Source: Thalassobacillus devorans (GTDB lineage Bacteria; Bacillota; Bacilli; Bacillales; Halobacillaceae). Taken from it: 64,000 nt of DNA. Positions within the stretch are counted from its first letter, which is position 1; the number at the start of each line of letters is the position of its first letter. Both the position numbers and the translations under genes were made by a program. The DNA lies in assembly GCF_900176565.1 (NCBI RefSeq), contig NZ_FXEH01000006.1:186001-250000 (forward strand), written 5' to 3'. The notes under the pieces are model-generated. The model had not been told where the DNA came from. It searched no databases and saw nothing but the letters and a program-made list of their open reading frames with translations. Below are positions 1 through 8,254 of the stretch, piece after piece.

Positions 1-404
1 TGCTCTATTTGCTGATTCATGTCAACCTCATGGTGAGTGGCGAGACTGCGGATAATGGAACCACCTTGCTCTGTCAGGTAGTGGTCTAATTCCTCCAAAA
101 CCTGCTGATTGTCTGGTTTCGGTGCCGCTTTCTGGATAGGATTCTGCTGGCGCCATACCGAAGCATCGTCAATTTCACTTAATTCTTGCGGCGTCAATCC
201 GATATGAAGGGTACCTTCCAATGATTCTATTTTCAACTGGTCAAAATTATATTCTATTTTTTCTATCACTGTCCTGGGTTGATCGGAATGGTTTTGTTCA
301 AGGGATTCTAATTTTTGATACAAAGCCTTGATTTCTTTCTGCTGCTCTTGCAGCTGTTTCATCATCTGCTCCATGTACTGCTGCCATGAACCGTAATAAT
401 TCAT
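1..404 (-). CDS. gerPC: spore germination protein GerPC (partial, C-terminus beyond window)
   Basis: Third gene of a gerPABC... operon read on the minus strand; about 134 codons are visible and the gene runs off the left edge. The N-terminus begins MNYYGSWQQY and continues as a Gln/Glu-rich coiled coil (roughly residues 8-45), followed by a segment with IEKIEYNFDQLKIESLEGTL, the pattern I associate with GerPC. The ATG at 402-404 has a GGGGGTG Shine-Dalgarno; an ATG slightly upstream meets a stop at once. GerP proteins act in the inner spore coat and help germinants reach their receptors. Identification rests on the sequence pattern plus the two genes before it. Confidence 0.85.
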   Translation of the reverse strand, partial: MNYYGSWQQYMEQMMKQLQEQQKEIKALYQKLESLEQNHSDQPRTVIEKIEYNFDQLKIESLEGTLHIGLTPQELSEIDDASVWRQQNPIQKAAPKPDNQQVLEELDHYLTEQGGSIIRSLATHHEVDMNQQIE

Positions 405-474
405 TCCATCACCCCCGTTGGAATTAGGCTATATCCCTAATTTATGCAAAAGAACGTAAGCTGTGATTCTAAAA

Positions 475-708
475 TCATCCTCCTGGTGCTGAGAGCGGCA
501 CCATTGGTCCGCCACCAGGTTCATAGGTTCCTATCTCGCCTTCGAGAGGCTCAGCCAACGGAGCTGGTTCAGTAAAGCCCCCGGTGTTATACAGCTCAGC
601 ACGAGATTGAATCGAACCAGCGCTGCCTATTTGAAGAACCGAAGAATTGGTGACAGCGCCGATTTTCAGCAGGTTAATACAAATAGACTGGTGGATGGTG
701 ATACTCAT
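475..708 (-). CDS. gerPB: spore germination protein GerPB
   Basis: 77-residue protein, second gene of the gerP operon, starting 12 bp after gerPA ends. The motif INLLKIGAVTNSSVLQIGSAG followed by a TGGFTEP segment is characteristic of GerPB; the C-terminus is Gly/Pro-rich. AGGAGG lies at proper spacing before the ATG at 706-708. Like other GerP proteins it is presumably made in the mother cell and deposited in the coat, where it affects permeability to germinants (family knowledge). Confidence 0.88.
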   Translation of the reverse strand: MSITIHQSICINLLKIGAVTNSSVLQIGSAGSIQSRAELYNTGGFTEPAPLAEPLEGEIGTYEPGGGPMVPLSAPGG

Positions 709-720
709 AGTCGACGCCTC

Positions 721-939
721 CTATTTTTTTACTTTGGACTGGTCATAGACATCCCGGTCATTAACATAGGTGACAGATCTTCCTAAATCGACCCGGATTC
801 CATCTCCTGAATTGAATGATCCTCCGCCGGCAAATGTTTTTGCTGAACTGGTGGGAGCAATCATGTAAACGTCTCCGATATTGAAAATGCTGGACGAAGA
901 AATGGATAGGACTTTTACTGCGCCTACTTGTGCTGGCAT
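721..939 (-). CDS. gerPA: spore germination protein GerPA (GerPA/GerPF family)
   Basis: 72-residue protein. The start is set at the ATG at 937-939, directly behind AAAGGAGG; a longer open frame to 1146 exists but has no ribosome site and runs into the divergent gene. The MPAQVGAVKV start, the SIFNIGDV..I.P...AKTFAGGGSFNSGD core and the short tail are the conserved GerPA/GerPF pattern. Because gerPB and gerPC follow in the standard order, gerPA is preferred over gerPF. It is the first gene of the operon, so the operon promoter should lie in 940-1030; I could not identify a clear SigK promoter there. Confidence 0.88.
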   Translation of the reverse strand: MPAQVGAVKVLSISSSSIFNIGDVYMIAPTSSAKTFAGGGSFNSGDGIRVDLGRSVTYVNDRDVYDQSKVKK

Positions 940-1036
940 GATGAGCCTCCTTTTTAAATATGTATAAATTTTATTTAATCCTTCATCTATTAAGTTAGGA
1001 ATGAAAGCAGTAAAATATAATAAAGGAGTGAGCACG

Positions 1037-2221
1037 ATGAAGGACATTGGAACACCATTACGGGAAGCGGAACGGTTGGAATGGATTGATGCTGCCCGTG
1101 GTTTGGCCATCTTTGGTATATTCATGGTCAACGTTCCTGCTTTCAATGCGCCGTATTTTTTATACGGTGGGGAAGAAATCTACTGGTCTTCCGGGACTAG
1201 CCATACCATCCAGGCGATCATCGATATATTTTTCCAGGCCAGCTTTTATACGCTGTTCTCATTTTTATTCGGTTTCGGAATAGAAATGATGAGAGAGCGG
1301 CTTGTTGATAAAGGTTTACGCGCCAAATACGTTATCGGCCGCCGGTTAGTGATATTAATCGGTTTCGGACTCATCCACGCTTTTTTGATCTGGCACGGTG
1401 ATATATTACTATCCTATGGGCTAATTGGTTTATTGTTATTATTCTTCTTGAATCGTAAGAAAAAAACATTGTTGGCCTGGGGATTCAGTATGCTTTTGAT
1501 CTTCACTGTTTTTTTCACATTCAGCCTTTACAGCTTAGGTTCTGATTATGGGGGATGGGTGAATGAGCCTGCCATTGAACAGGCTGAAGAAAATTACGGA
1601 AACGGGACGTTATTCGATATCTGGTCCCAGAATCTCAATGATTGGAACTATACCAACGCCCCGATGAACTGGCCGTTTCTTATCATGAGTCTTTTGCCAA
1701 TGTTTTTGTTTGGGATGTATATCGCCCGGAAAAAATGGCTGCATCAGCCAAAAAGACATAAGAAGGCATTAGTTTCCTTATGGGCAGTGACATTCCTGTT
1801 ATTCCTCGTGTTTAAGGCAGGACCTTATCTCTTTGGGAATCCAGCCTGGTTCCAGTTAATGCAGGATAATATCGGAGGAAGTGCTTCTGCTGTCTTTTAC
1901 GTTGTCAGTGTTACTTTGCTGTATCAGTCTCCGATAGGGAAGCGGTGGTTGCGAGGATTAAGCTATGTCGGCAAGTTATCACTTTCCAACTATATTTTGC
2001 AGTCATTATTCGCTTTTTTGTTATTTTATTCCGTCGGATTTGGGCTGTATGGGCAAGTGTCCCCGTTATGGAGTGTTATAATCGTCGTCTTGTTTTACAG
2101 TGTGCAGACGATAGCAAGTAAATGGTGGCTGCAATCCTATCGTTACGGACCGTTAGAGTGGGTCTGGCGTACACTGACATATGGAAAAAAACAGCCATTA
2201 CGCAGGCGGCAGGAGGGGTAG
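1037..2221 (+). CDS. DUF418 family integral membrane protein (YeiB-like)
   Basis: 394-residue polytopic protein. It opens with RLEWIDAARGLAIFGIFMVN, the typical DUF418/YeiB start (a polar R-x-x-x-D-x-x-R-G then the first helix), followed by about nine more hydrophobic segments and a conserved SNYILQSL region near the end. ATG 1037 is preferred over the in-frame ATG 1001 because AAAGGAG sits 8 bp upstream. Function of the family is unproven; transport or envelope modification has been suggested. It is the first of three co-directional membrane-protein genes, and the next start lies 2 bp past its stop. Confidence 0.85.
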   Translation: MKDIGTPLREAERLEWIDAARGLAIFGIFMVNVPAFNAPYFLYGGEEIYWSSGTSHTIQAIIDIFFQASFYTLFSFLFGFGIEMMRERLVDKGLRAKYVIGRRLVILIGFGLIHAFLIWHGDILLSYGLIGLLLLFFLNRKKKTLLAWGFSMLLIFTVFFTFSLYSLGSDYGGWVNEPAIEQAEENYGNGTLFDIWSQNLNDWNYTNAPMNWPFLIMSLLPMFLFGMYIARKKWLHQPKRHKKALVSLWAVTFLLFLVFKAGPYLFGNPAWFQLMQDNIGGSASAVFYVVSVTLLYQSPIGKRWLRGLSYVGKLSLSNYILQSLFAFLLFYSVGFGLYGQVSPLWSVIIVVLFYSVQTIASKWWLQSYRYGPLEWVWRTLTYGKKQPLRRRQEG

Positions 2222-2223
2222 AA

Positions 2224-3423
2224 ATGAATAGGCAGCAAGTGAAGAGTGAAGGGAAGAAATGGGTCGATAAAGGAATTATTGAGAAGGATCAGTTAGAAGA
2301 AATAATAAAACTGTATCCGAATCGGAATCAGAAGCCTGTCTTATTGACCTTGGCCGCTATATTCATTGGATTGGGGTTTTTAAGCTTCATCGCATCCAAC
2401 TGGGGAGCAATCCCCCACATTGCCAGGATGGCGATCATCATCCTGGCGATGCTCGGATTTTATCTGGCAGGCGACCATGTTTACCGTAAACGATCGGAGG
2501 CAGTTGGAGTCAGCCTGCTCATCATAGCAGTGCTGATATTTGGCTCGGGAATATTCCTGACCGGGCAAATGTACAACTACACCTCATTCAGTGCTTTTCC
2601 ATTTTTTATATGGGCACTGGCTGCATTGCTGGTATTTGCGTTATTTGAAGAACGGACATTGTTTATACTGGCAATTATTATAGTGACGGTTGGACAGGTG
2701 TACAGTGTCGGCAATTTTTCAGAATATCATTTGCTGCTTGGCCTATTGTTTTTATTCGGCTTCGGTCATTTTGTCTATCACCGGGCTGATTGGCTGTATG
2801 GAACGTTATTTGCACTGAGCTACATGCTGCAGGCGCTTATCCTTAGTCTTGTCGAACATGAATCATTTCAATGGCTGATTCTTTATCTGCTGGTTCTTTA
2901 TGTTACAGGTCACGTTGTATCAAAGCCGGGAATCCGTATCCCGTTTACTAAACTGAGCGTGGCTGGTATGTTCATCCTCGCTATCTGGCAAGTATTCATG
3001 TTAGAGATCGATTATTTTATAGAATCCATAAATGGGGATATTCTATTTCTTGTCATCTGGGCGGTGCTTATGGTAGCAGCTGTTTATCTTTTATGGAGCA
3101 GGGATAACCTGATTCTGATGCTCAATCTGGTACTGTTTTTACCAGTCTTTTTCCTGGAAGCAGGATCGATGCTCGTACTGATGCTTCTCTTCATATATGC
3201 GCTTGGCTGGCTGCTGCGGGGCTATCAGACAGAGGAATCGGACTTGGTAACCAAAGGGACAGTGGCCTTCGTCCTTAGTACCATCGTCGCTTATATTCAA
3301 CTGGCTTGGGACTTTATGGATAAATCACTGTTCTTCTTTATTGGCGGCATCCTGTTGTTTCTGCTCAGCTTCTTTCTTGAACGGAAGCGTAGGAATTTAT
3401 CGAAAAGGGGGCAGGAAATATGA
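2224..3423 (+). CDS. DUF2157 domain-containing membrane protein
   Basis: 399-residue protein. The N-terminal soluble stretch (about residues 1-45, WVDKGIIEKDQLEEIIKLYP) is followed by around twelve predicted membrane segments, the layout of DUF2157 proteins, which precede GDYXXLXY proteins in many bacteria. AGGAGGGG sits just before the ATG at 2224, which lies 2 bp after the previous stop, and the gene overlaps the next one by 4 bp (ATGA). The operon structure suggests the two downstream products work together at the membrane; biochemical role unknown. Confidence 0.83.
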   Translation: MNRQQVKSEGKKWVDKGIIEKDQLEEIIKLYPNRNQKPVLLTLAAIFIGLGFLSFIASNWGAIPHIARMAIIILAMLGFYLAGDHVYRKRSEAVGVSLLIIAVLIFGSGIFLTGQMYNYTSFSAFPFFIWALAALLVFALFEERTLFILAIIIVTVGQVYSVGNFSEYHLLLGLLFLFGFGHFVYHRADWLYGTLFALSYMLQALILSLVEHESFQWLILYLLVLYVTGHVVSKPGIRIPFTKLSVAGMFILAIWQVFMLEIDYFIESINGDILFLVIWAVLMVAAVYLLWSRDNLILMLNLVLFLPVFFLEAGSMLVLMLLFIYALGWLLRGYQTEESDLVTKGTVAFVLSTIVAYIQLAWDFMDKSLFFFIGGILLFLLSFFLERKRRNLSKRGQEI

Positions 3424-3926
3424 AGCGTTTCGCCTTCTATATTATTGTCGCTGCTCAGGTGTTGTTTTTAGTCGGCATGTCGGTCGCCTATTATGCTATG
3501 GATGCCTTTGGGGAAACAATTCAGCTGAAAACAGCCCCGATTGATCCCCGTGATCTTTTCTACGGGGATTACGTTATATTGAATTATGAAATAGAAACCA
3601 TTGATGCAGGAAAATGGTCAGGAGCGGTGCCAGAATATGGAGAGATCGTTTATGTTCTTCTTGAAGAAGGAGAAAATGGACTTTATCAGGTTGCAGCAGC
3701 ATCTCAGGAAAAGCTGGACCCAGCTGCAGGGCAGGTACGCTTAAAGGGAAAATATCAATGGCATAACGATGGACGGTCTGAGCACATGGTCACTTATGGA
3801 ATTAACCGTTACCATGTGGAAGAAAATACGGGGGAACAGTATGAGCAGCAAAGAGATGATATAATTGTCGAAGTAGTTGTCGCTCCATGGGGACAGAAAA
3901 AAATCGTTAATTTAAAGATAGACTAA
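3420..3926 (+). CDS. GDYXXLXY domain protein
   Basis: 168-residue protein with an N-terminal membrane anchor (about residues 5-27) and the signature GDYVILNY at residues 49-56 that names this family. It overlaps the DUF2157 gene by ATGA, implying translational coupling. The family almost always sits next to a DUF2157 gene, as here, which supports a shared but unknown envelope role. The stop is followed 5 bp later by a strong inverted repeat plus T run that should end the three-gene transcript. Confidence 0.87.
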   Translation: MKRFAFYIIVAAQVLFLVGMSVAYYAMDAFGETIQLKTAPIDPRDLFYGDYVILNYEIETIDAGKWSGAVPEYGEIVYVLLEEGENGLYQVAAASQEKLDPAAGQVRLKGKYQWHNDGRSEHMVTYGINRYHVEENTGEQYEQQRDDIIVEVVVAPWGQKKIVNLKID

Positions 3927-3931
3927 AGAAT

Positions 3932-3974
3932 GCAGTTCATTTAGAAGTATTAAACCTTTAAATGAACTGCTTTT
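3932..3974 (+). terminator. intrinsic terminator after the DUF418-DUF2157-GDYXXLXY operon
   Basis: A perfect 12-bp inverted repeat (GCAGTTCATTTA at 3932-3943, complement at 3959-3970) is followed by TTTT. It separates the operon from the small downstream ORF. Confidence 0.8.
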
Positions 3975-3998
3975 CTCGAAGAAAAGGAGGGATGAATC

Positions 3999-4196
3999 AT
4001 TCACCCAAGGCGAAGGATCTTCTCCGTTATAAAACGTTGGCAAGTTGTTCTGTTCATTTCCATTGCTCCGGTTGTCTTATTTGTATTGCTCCCAGATAAT
4101 ACCCCTGCCTATTTTCTTGTATTATTGTTGTTAACAGGGGTGATTATTGAAATCATGTATACCAAAAGGTGGATAAAAGACAAAGGTAAGTTCTAG
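3999..4196 (+). CDS. small two-helix membrane protein, probable ATT start
   Basis: An open frame of 65 codons encodes two hydrophobic helices (VVLFISIAPVVLFVLLP and PAYFLVLLLLTGVIIEI) with basic ends (HPRRR..., TKRWIKDKGK). There is no ATG, GTG or TTG at its beginning: a TGA stands at 3993-3995 and the codons after it are ATC, ATT, CAC. A perfect AGGAGG at 3985-3990 lies 8 nt before the ATT at 3999 (5 nt before ATC at 3996), so initiation at ATT is the simplest reading. The ATG at 3992 is in another frame, only 1 nt from the Shine-Dalgarno, and gives a 34-residue non-hydrophobic product. A sequencing frameshift is the alternative. Function unknown. Confidence 0.6.
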   Translation: MHPRRRIFSVIKRWQVVLFISIAPVVLFVLLPDNTPAYFLVLLLLTGVIIEIMYTKRWIKDKGKF

Positions 4197-4204
4197 CTCA
4201 TAGG

Positions 4205-5068
4205 TTATCCGTTGACTGGTATACCACCGTTGACGTGTATCATTTGGCCGGTGACATAGCTGGAGTCATCACTGGCTAAGTAAACATAGGCCGGCGCAAG
4301 CTCTCTAGGCTGCCCTGGCCGTCCCATCGGATTATCGGAACCGAATTCGGCTACCTGCTGTTTATCGAAGCTGGCTGGAATAAGGGGGGTCCAAATCGGA
4401 CCAGGAGCAACACCATTTACACGGATACTTTGACCGACCAGTGACTTTGCCAAGGAACGGGTGAAGGTGGTAATGGCACCTTTGGTAGCAGAATAATCAA
4501 TTAACTGTTCGTTCCCTTCGTAAGCAGTTACAGATGAAGTGTTAATAATACTGCCCCCCTTTTTCATATGAGGGAGCACCGCCTTAGTCATATAGAAGTA
4601 AGAAAAGAAGTTGACCCGGAAGGTGTTCTCCATTTGCTCATTAGTAATATGGAGAAAGTTTTTCTGAGGAAATTGAATGGCAGCGTTATTAACCAGAATA
4701 TCGACTTTGCCCATACTCTTGATGATTTGTTTAACTGATGACTCGCAAAAATCGGCCTGACCGATATCTCCGTTGATCACTTCGCACCTGCTGCCCTCGT
4801 TCTCCACGAGTTGCTTTGTCAACTGGGCATCTTCATGTTCGTCAAAGTAAAGAATAGCGACATCTGCACCTTCTTTGGCGAAATATACGCCTACAGCCCG
4901 GCCGATTCCACTGTCTCCACCAGTTATAATAGCAACTTTTCCTTGCAATTTACCACTGCCTTTATAGCTTTTATCGTCATATTCAGGCAGCGGTTTCATT
5001 TCATTTTCAAAGCCGGGCTGGCGGTTCTGATGCTGCTTTGGCTGTATTTCTTTCTTTTGGCTAGACAT
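4205..5068 (-). CDS. SDR family oxidoreductase (general-stress-protein-39-like)
   Basis: 287-residue short-chain dehydrogenase. The N-terminal tail (about 40 residues, Gln/Lys/Pro-rich) precedes the nucleotide-binding TGGDSGIG at 49-56, then NNAA, a catalytic Ser in NTSSVTAY, and YSATK. This tail-plus-SDR layout matches the GSP39/YdaD/YhdF group. Start chosen at ATG 5066-5068, 9 nt after AGGAGG; an ATG three codons upstream is too close to the ribosome site. Substrate unknown; B. subtilis relatives are stress-induced. A SigB-like element lies about 40-65 bp upstream. Confidence 0.88.
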   Translation of the reverse strand: MSSQKKEIQPKQHQNRQPGFENEMKPLPEYDDKSYKGSGKLQGKVAIITGGDSGIGRAVGVYFAKEGADVAILYFDEHEDAQLTKQLVENEGSRCEVINGDIGQADFCESSVKQIIKSMGKVDILVNNAAIQFPQKNFLHITNEQMENTFRVNFFSYFYMTKAVLPHMKKGGSIINTSSVTAYEGNEQLIDYSATKGAITTFTRSLAKSLVGQSIRVNGVAPGPIWTPLIPASFDKQQVAEFGSDNPMGRPGQPRELAPAYVYLASDDSSYVTGQMIHVNGGIPVNG

Positions 5069-5108
5069 ATGAATCATCCTCCTATGTATTAATAGATGTA
5101 GACTTAGA

Positions 5109-5132
5109 TTGCCCAGCCCGTAAAGTTTTAAC
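5109..5132 (-). promoter_or_regulatory. possible SigB-type promoter for the SDR gene
   Basis: On the minus strand GTTAAA and GGGCAA are separated by 12 bp, close to the general-stress consensus GTTTAA-N12-15-GGGWAW but with mismatches. Plausible because GSP39 relatives are SigB-dependent; not proven. Confidence 0.3.
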
Positions 5133-5134
5133 AC

Positions 5135-5549
5135 AGCAGGGAACCGTATTATTCCCCGGGCAATTTTTTGTCGATAGGACCTTGATAAAGGGGAGAAGAG
5201 AAGCGATACACTAGCGATCTGCGGAGCGGTTAAAACCTCTTTGTTATAAGAAAACAGGCGATACGCCTATGAAATCACCGGGAAGTCTGTAGCTTTTGTA
5301 GCGAGGGACGATATAAAAACTATAGCTAATAGGCAGCTTCTAGAAAAGCGATCCATCGTAAGTCCAAGTGGATTATAGGTAATGAGAAGCAGAAAAAAAG
5401 GTGATATTGGAGGGGGATTGCCCTGGTCTATTCCTTTAGATATGGGCTTATTGACTCTTTTTATTTTTTCTGTCATATCGGTTGACGATACATCTTGCAA
5501 ATTATCTGAAAAACCTTCATATTAGAAATTAGAGAGAAGGAGGTCCGAT
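5135..5549. other. intergenic region without a convincing gene
   Basis: About 410 bp between the divergent SDR and MerR-like genes. Short frames occur on both strands (for example 5380-5523 plus and 5267-5500 minus) but none has a credible ribosome site or recognisable product. A good AGGAGG for the next gene is at 5538-5543. I see no strong hairpin or repeat. Confidence 0.5.
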
Positions 5550-6257
5550 ATGCGACACGATATACAACCGAATGAACGAGCATATACCACCAAGGAAGTA
5601 GCGGAAGAGGTAGGTATTGCAACGCCGACTGTGCGAAAGTATGGCCAGAAGTTGGAACGGAATGGATATGAGTTTTTCAAAGACGGCGACCGTCGCATCT
5701 TCGTCAGGTCTGATGTCGAAGCGCTTATAGCGATACGCGATACGGACAAGCCTCTGGATGTAATAACGAAGGAACTGGTAGAACAGCAAAAAGAACGGTT
5801 GGAATCAGAGGAGACCGCTGTAGCGGTAAACGATACATATGATCAATTCCTTCAGGATCCTGCACAAATGAAGGAATTCTTTCAAATGCTAGCTAATGAA
5901 CTTGCAGCCTCGAGAGAAATGAACATGCAGCTGACCAATGAAGTATCTCAGCTTAAGACGACAGTTTCCCGTCTCCAGCAGGATCACCATGTCATCAGCT
6001 CGGGTATCGGCAACTCGGCGCAAAAGACACAGGCCAAGTTGGAACGATTGACCGAACAGCAAAAAAACCATTACGAAACGTTATTGGAACAAGAAAGAGA
6101 GCGGAGCGAAATGCTTCGGGAAGAAATGAAAAGCATGCGGGAAGAGCAGCAGAGGGAATGGCGTATGCAGAGTGACTTCAATAAACGTCTGGAACAAACG
6201 GTACAGGAAAAACCTCAAGGAATTTGGGGCCGATTTTTCGCCCTGTTCCGGCAATAA
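5550..6257 (+). CDS. MerR-type HTH protein with long coiled coil
   Basis: 235 residues. An N-terminal winged-helix of the MerR type (YTTKEVAEEVGIATPTVRKYGQKLERNGYEF, about residues 11-45, then a DRRIFVRSDVEAL wing) is followed by a Gln/Glu/Lys-rich coiled coil (about 70-225) and a C-terminal aromatic amphipathic stretch GIWGRFFALFRQ. This architecture resembles RacA-like/DUF3967-type DNA-anchoring proteins more than metabolite-sensing MerR regulators. The terminal amphipathic helix could contact membrane (inference). AGGAGG precedes the ATG. It is a single-gene unit ending in a terminator shared with rocD. Confidence 0.7.
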   Translation: MRHDIQPNERAYTTKEVAEEVGIATPTVRKYGQKLERNGYEFFKDGDRRIFVRSDVEALIAIRDTDKPLDVITKELVEQQKERLESEETAVAVNDTYDQFLQDPAQMKEFFQMLANELAASREMNMQLTNEVSQLKTTVSRLQQDHHVISSGIGNSAQKTQAKLERLTEQQKNHYETLLEQERERSEMLREEMKSMREEQQREWRMQSDFNKRLEQTVQEKPQGIWGRFFALFRQ

Positions 6258-6273
6258 GCTATAAAATGAATAA

Positions 6274-6308
6274 AACCGAGCCTGAATATCGGATCAGGCT
6301 CGGTTTTT
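6274..6308. terminator. bidirectional terminator between MerR-like gene and rocD
   Basis: A perfect 12-bp stem AACCGAGCCTGA / TCAGGCTCGGTT with an 8-nt loop, flanked by T runs on both strands, lies between the two convergent genes. Confidence 0.88.
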
Positions 6309-6309
6309 C

Positions 6310-7503
6310 TTATGATAAAACTTCTTTGATATGGTCGATCGCCCATTCTAAATCATTGCGGTTAATGATTAATGGAGGCGCGAAACGGATGACGTTTTCA
6401 TGTGTCTCTTTGCATAACAGGCCTTTTTCCTTTAACTGTTCGCAATAAGGACGGGCCGCTTCCGTAAGCTCCACGCCAATGAACAACCCTTTTCCGCGAA
6501 CTTCTTTGATAACCGGGTTGTTGATTTTTTTCAATTCACCCATCATCAGGTTCCCCAATTCCAGCGAGCGGTCCGCCAGCTTTTCATCTTCCAGTACTTC
6601 AAGGGAAGCCAGTGATACAGCGCAAGCAAGCGGATTACCGCCAAATGTAGAGCCGTGGGAGCCTGGGTTGAAGACGCCGAGGATTTCACGGTTGGCTACT
6701 ACTGTAGAAATCGGGAAGACACCTCCGCCAAGCGCTTTACCTAAAATCAACATATCAGGTGTGACATTCTCCCAGTCGCAGGCGAACATTTTTCCAGTTC
6801 GAGCCAGTCCTGCCTGAATTTCATCGGCAATGAACAGGACGTTGTTTTCTTTACAAACTTCTGAAGCTTCTTTTAAGAAACCTTCTGGAGGGATGACAAT
6901 TCCAGCCTCTCCCTGGATCGGTTCAATTAAAAATCCTGCTGTGTTTTCTGTGATTGCTTCTTTTAATGCATCAATATCTCCATAAGGAACCAATTTGATG
7001 CCAGGAAGCATTGGACCGAAGCCGCGTTGATATTCTTCTTCAGAAGAAAGAGAAACAGCAGTCATCGTCCGGCCATGGAAGTTTCCTGTACATGCAATGA
7101 TTTCTGCCTGATTGTCCGCAACACCTTTGACATCGTATGCCCAGCGGCGAGCAGCTTTGATTGCAGTTTCGACAGCTTCAGCACCAGTGTTCATCGGAAG
7201 TGCCATTTCTTTATTGGTCAGCTTACAGATCTTTTCATACCATGGTCCGAGCTGGTCGTTGTGGAAGGCGCGTGATGTAAGAGTCACACGGTCTGCCTGG
7301 TTTTTGAGTGCTTCAATGATTCGTGGGTGACGGTGCCCCTGATTGACAGCCGAATAAGCACTGAGCATGTCCATATAACGGTTGCCTTCTGGATCCTCTA
7401 CCCAGACACCTTCTGCCTTTTCTACTACAATCGGTAGCGGGTGATAGTTCTTTGCACCGAATTCCTGGGTCTGATCAATGATTTCTTGACTAGTTCTTGT
7501 CAT
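6310..7503 (-). CDS. rocD: ornithine aminotransferase
   Basis: 397-residue class-III PLP aminotransferase that converts ornithine plus 2-oxoglutarate to glutamate-semialdehyde and glutamate, feeding arginine into proline/glutamate. It shows [15 protein letters not shown], the [12 protein letters not shown] cofactor region, GNFHGRT, FIADEIQ (PLP-interacting Asp) and ILGKALGGG with the Schiff-base Lys. Length agrees with Bacillus RocD (about 400). The start at 7501-7503 follows GGAGGG; the longer frame to 7539 lacks a site. It stands alone here rather than beside rocE/rocF. Confidence 0.93.
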   Translation of the reverse strand: MTRTSQEIIDQTQEFGAKNYHPLPIVVEKAEGVWVEDPEGNRYMDMLSAYSAVNQGHRHPRIIEALKNQADRVTLTSRAFHNDQLGPWYEKICKLTNKEMALPMNTGAEAVETAIKAARRWAYDVKGVADNQAEIIACTGNFHGRTMTAVSLSSEEEYQRGFGPMLPGIKLVPYGDIDALKEAITENTAGFLIEPIQGEAGIVIPPEGFLKEASEVCKENNVLFIADEIQAGLARTGKMFACDWENVTPDMLILGKALGGGVFPISTVVANREILGVFNPGSHGSTFGGNPLACAVSLASLEVLEDEKLADRSLELGNLMMGELKKINNPVIKEVRGKGLFIGVELTEAARPYCEQLKEKGLLCKETHENVIRFAPPLIINRNDLEWAIDHIKEVLS

Positions 7504-7673
7504 TCTATCCCTCCATAACATTCGAAAATCTTCATCCATTATAACAGGTTTTTGAGCAATTTTCTCTTTAGTCTAAAAATTCCTTCGGAAAGGTTTAATA
7601 GAGGTTTTGTTAGGAATATTCTGTGTAAACATGGTACTATAACGGTAGATTGATAGGAAAAGGAGGAAGTTTG

Positions 7674-8033
7674 GTGGCACATTTACATATCACCGCCTGG
7701 GTGATAGCTTTAGCACTATTAATGCTTGTTCTGACGTTTTCACGTGCAGGTAACGCAAAAGCTGCTAAGATTACACAAATGGTTATGCGGTTGTTTTATT
7801 TAGTCATTTTATATTCTGGAGGCAGCCTATTCGCTTCCTATGCGAATATCGGCGTACTTGTCATTGTAAAGATGCTTGTCGGCCTTTGGGTAATAGCAGC
7901 GATAGAAATGGTTTCCATTAAAGTGTCGAAAGGGCAGCCGGCATCAAGCTGGTGGATTCAGCTTGTTGTTTCGTTCGTATTGGCACTGATTCTCGGTTTT
8001 GGCTTTATGCCATTAGGTATTCTTCCAGCTTAA
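7674..8033 (+). CDS. yisL: YisL family membrane protein (DUF1516)
   Basis: 119 residues, four predicted membrane segments. The start AHLHITAWVIAL and the AKITQMVMRLFYLVI segment match YisL. The GTG at 7674 follows AGGAGG; the overlapping TTG at 7671 is an alternative. In B. subtilis yisL also lies close upstream of asnO, as here. Function unknown. A GTTTAA plus AGGAAT pair upstream (about 7593-7618) vaguely resembles a SigB promoter. Confidence 0.82.
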   Translation: MAHLHITAWVIALALLMLVLTFSRAGNAKAAKITQMVMRLFYLVILYSGGSLFASYANIGVLVIVKMLVGLWVIAAIEMVSIKVSKGQPASSWWIQLVVSFVLALILGFGFMPLGILPA

Positions 8034-8045
8034 TAATTAGTTGTA

Positions 8046-8077
8046 CTGTCCGGATATTACATCCGGGCAGTTTTTTT
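8046..8077 (+). terminator. terminator after yisL
   Basis: CTGTCCGGAT / ATCCGGGCAG stem with a 5-nt loop, followed directly by seven T. Confidence 0.88.
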
Positions 8078-8185
8078 ATGAGTTTATTAAATATTAATCT
8101 CCAGATAAGCTCCCAATTGCAGAAAACTCAGTTTCGAGACGTTAGGTAGCAATTATGGTGGCTGGGAAAACGGTGAGAATTTACA

Positions 8186-8214
8186 TCATAAGTGTAAGTC
8201 CGTTCACATATACT
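8186..8214 (+). promoter_or_regulatory. possible SigE-type promoter of asnO
   Basis: TCATAAG, a 14-bp spacer and CATATACT agree well (5/7 and 7/8) with the sporulation SigE consensus. In B. subtilis asnO is expressed during sporulation under SigE, which makes this match meaningful; still a prediction. Confidence 0.4.
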
Positions 8215-8254
8215 AGTTTATCTTTTTTAGCTAACCAAAGGAGTGGCTCGATAT

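Noticed and set aside
5267-5523. Short frames in the SDR-MerR intergenic region (5267-5500 minus, 5380-5523 plus)
   Set aside because: No Shine-Dalgarno at usable spacing and no recognisable sequence.
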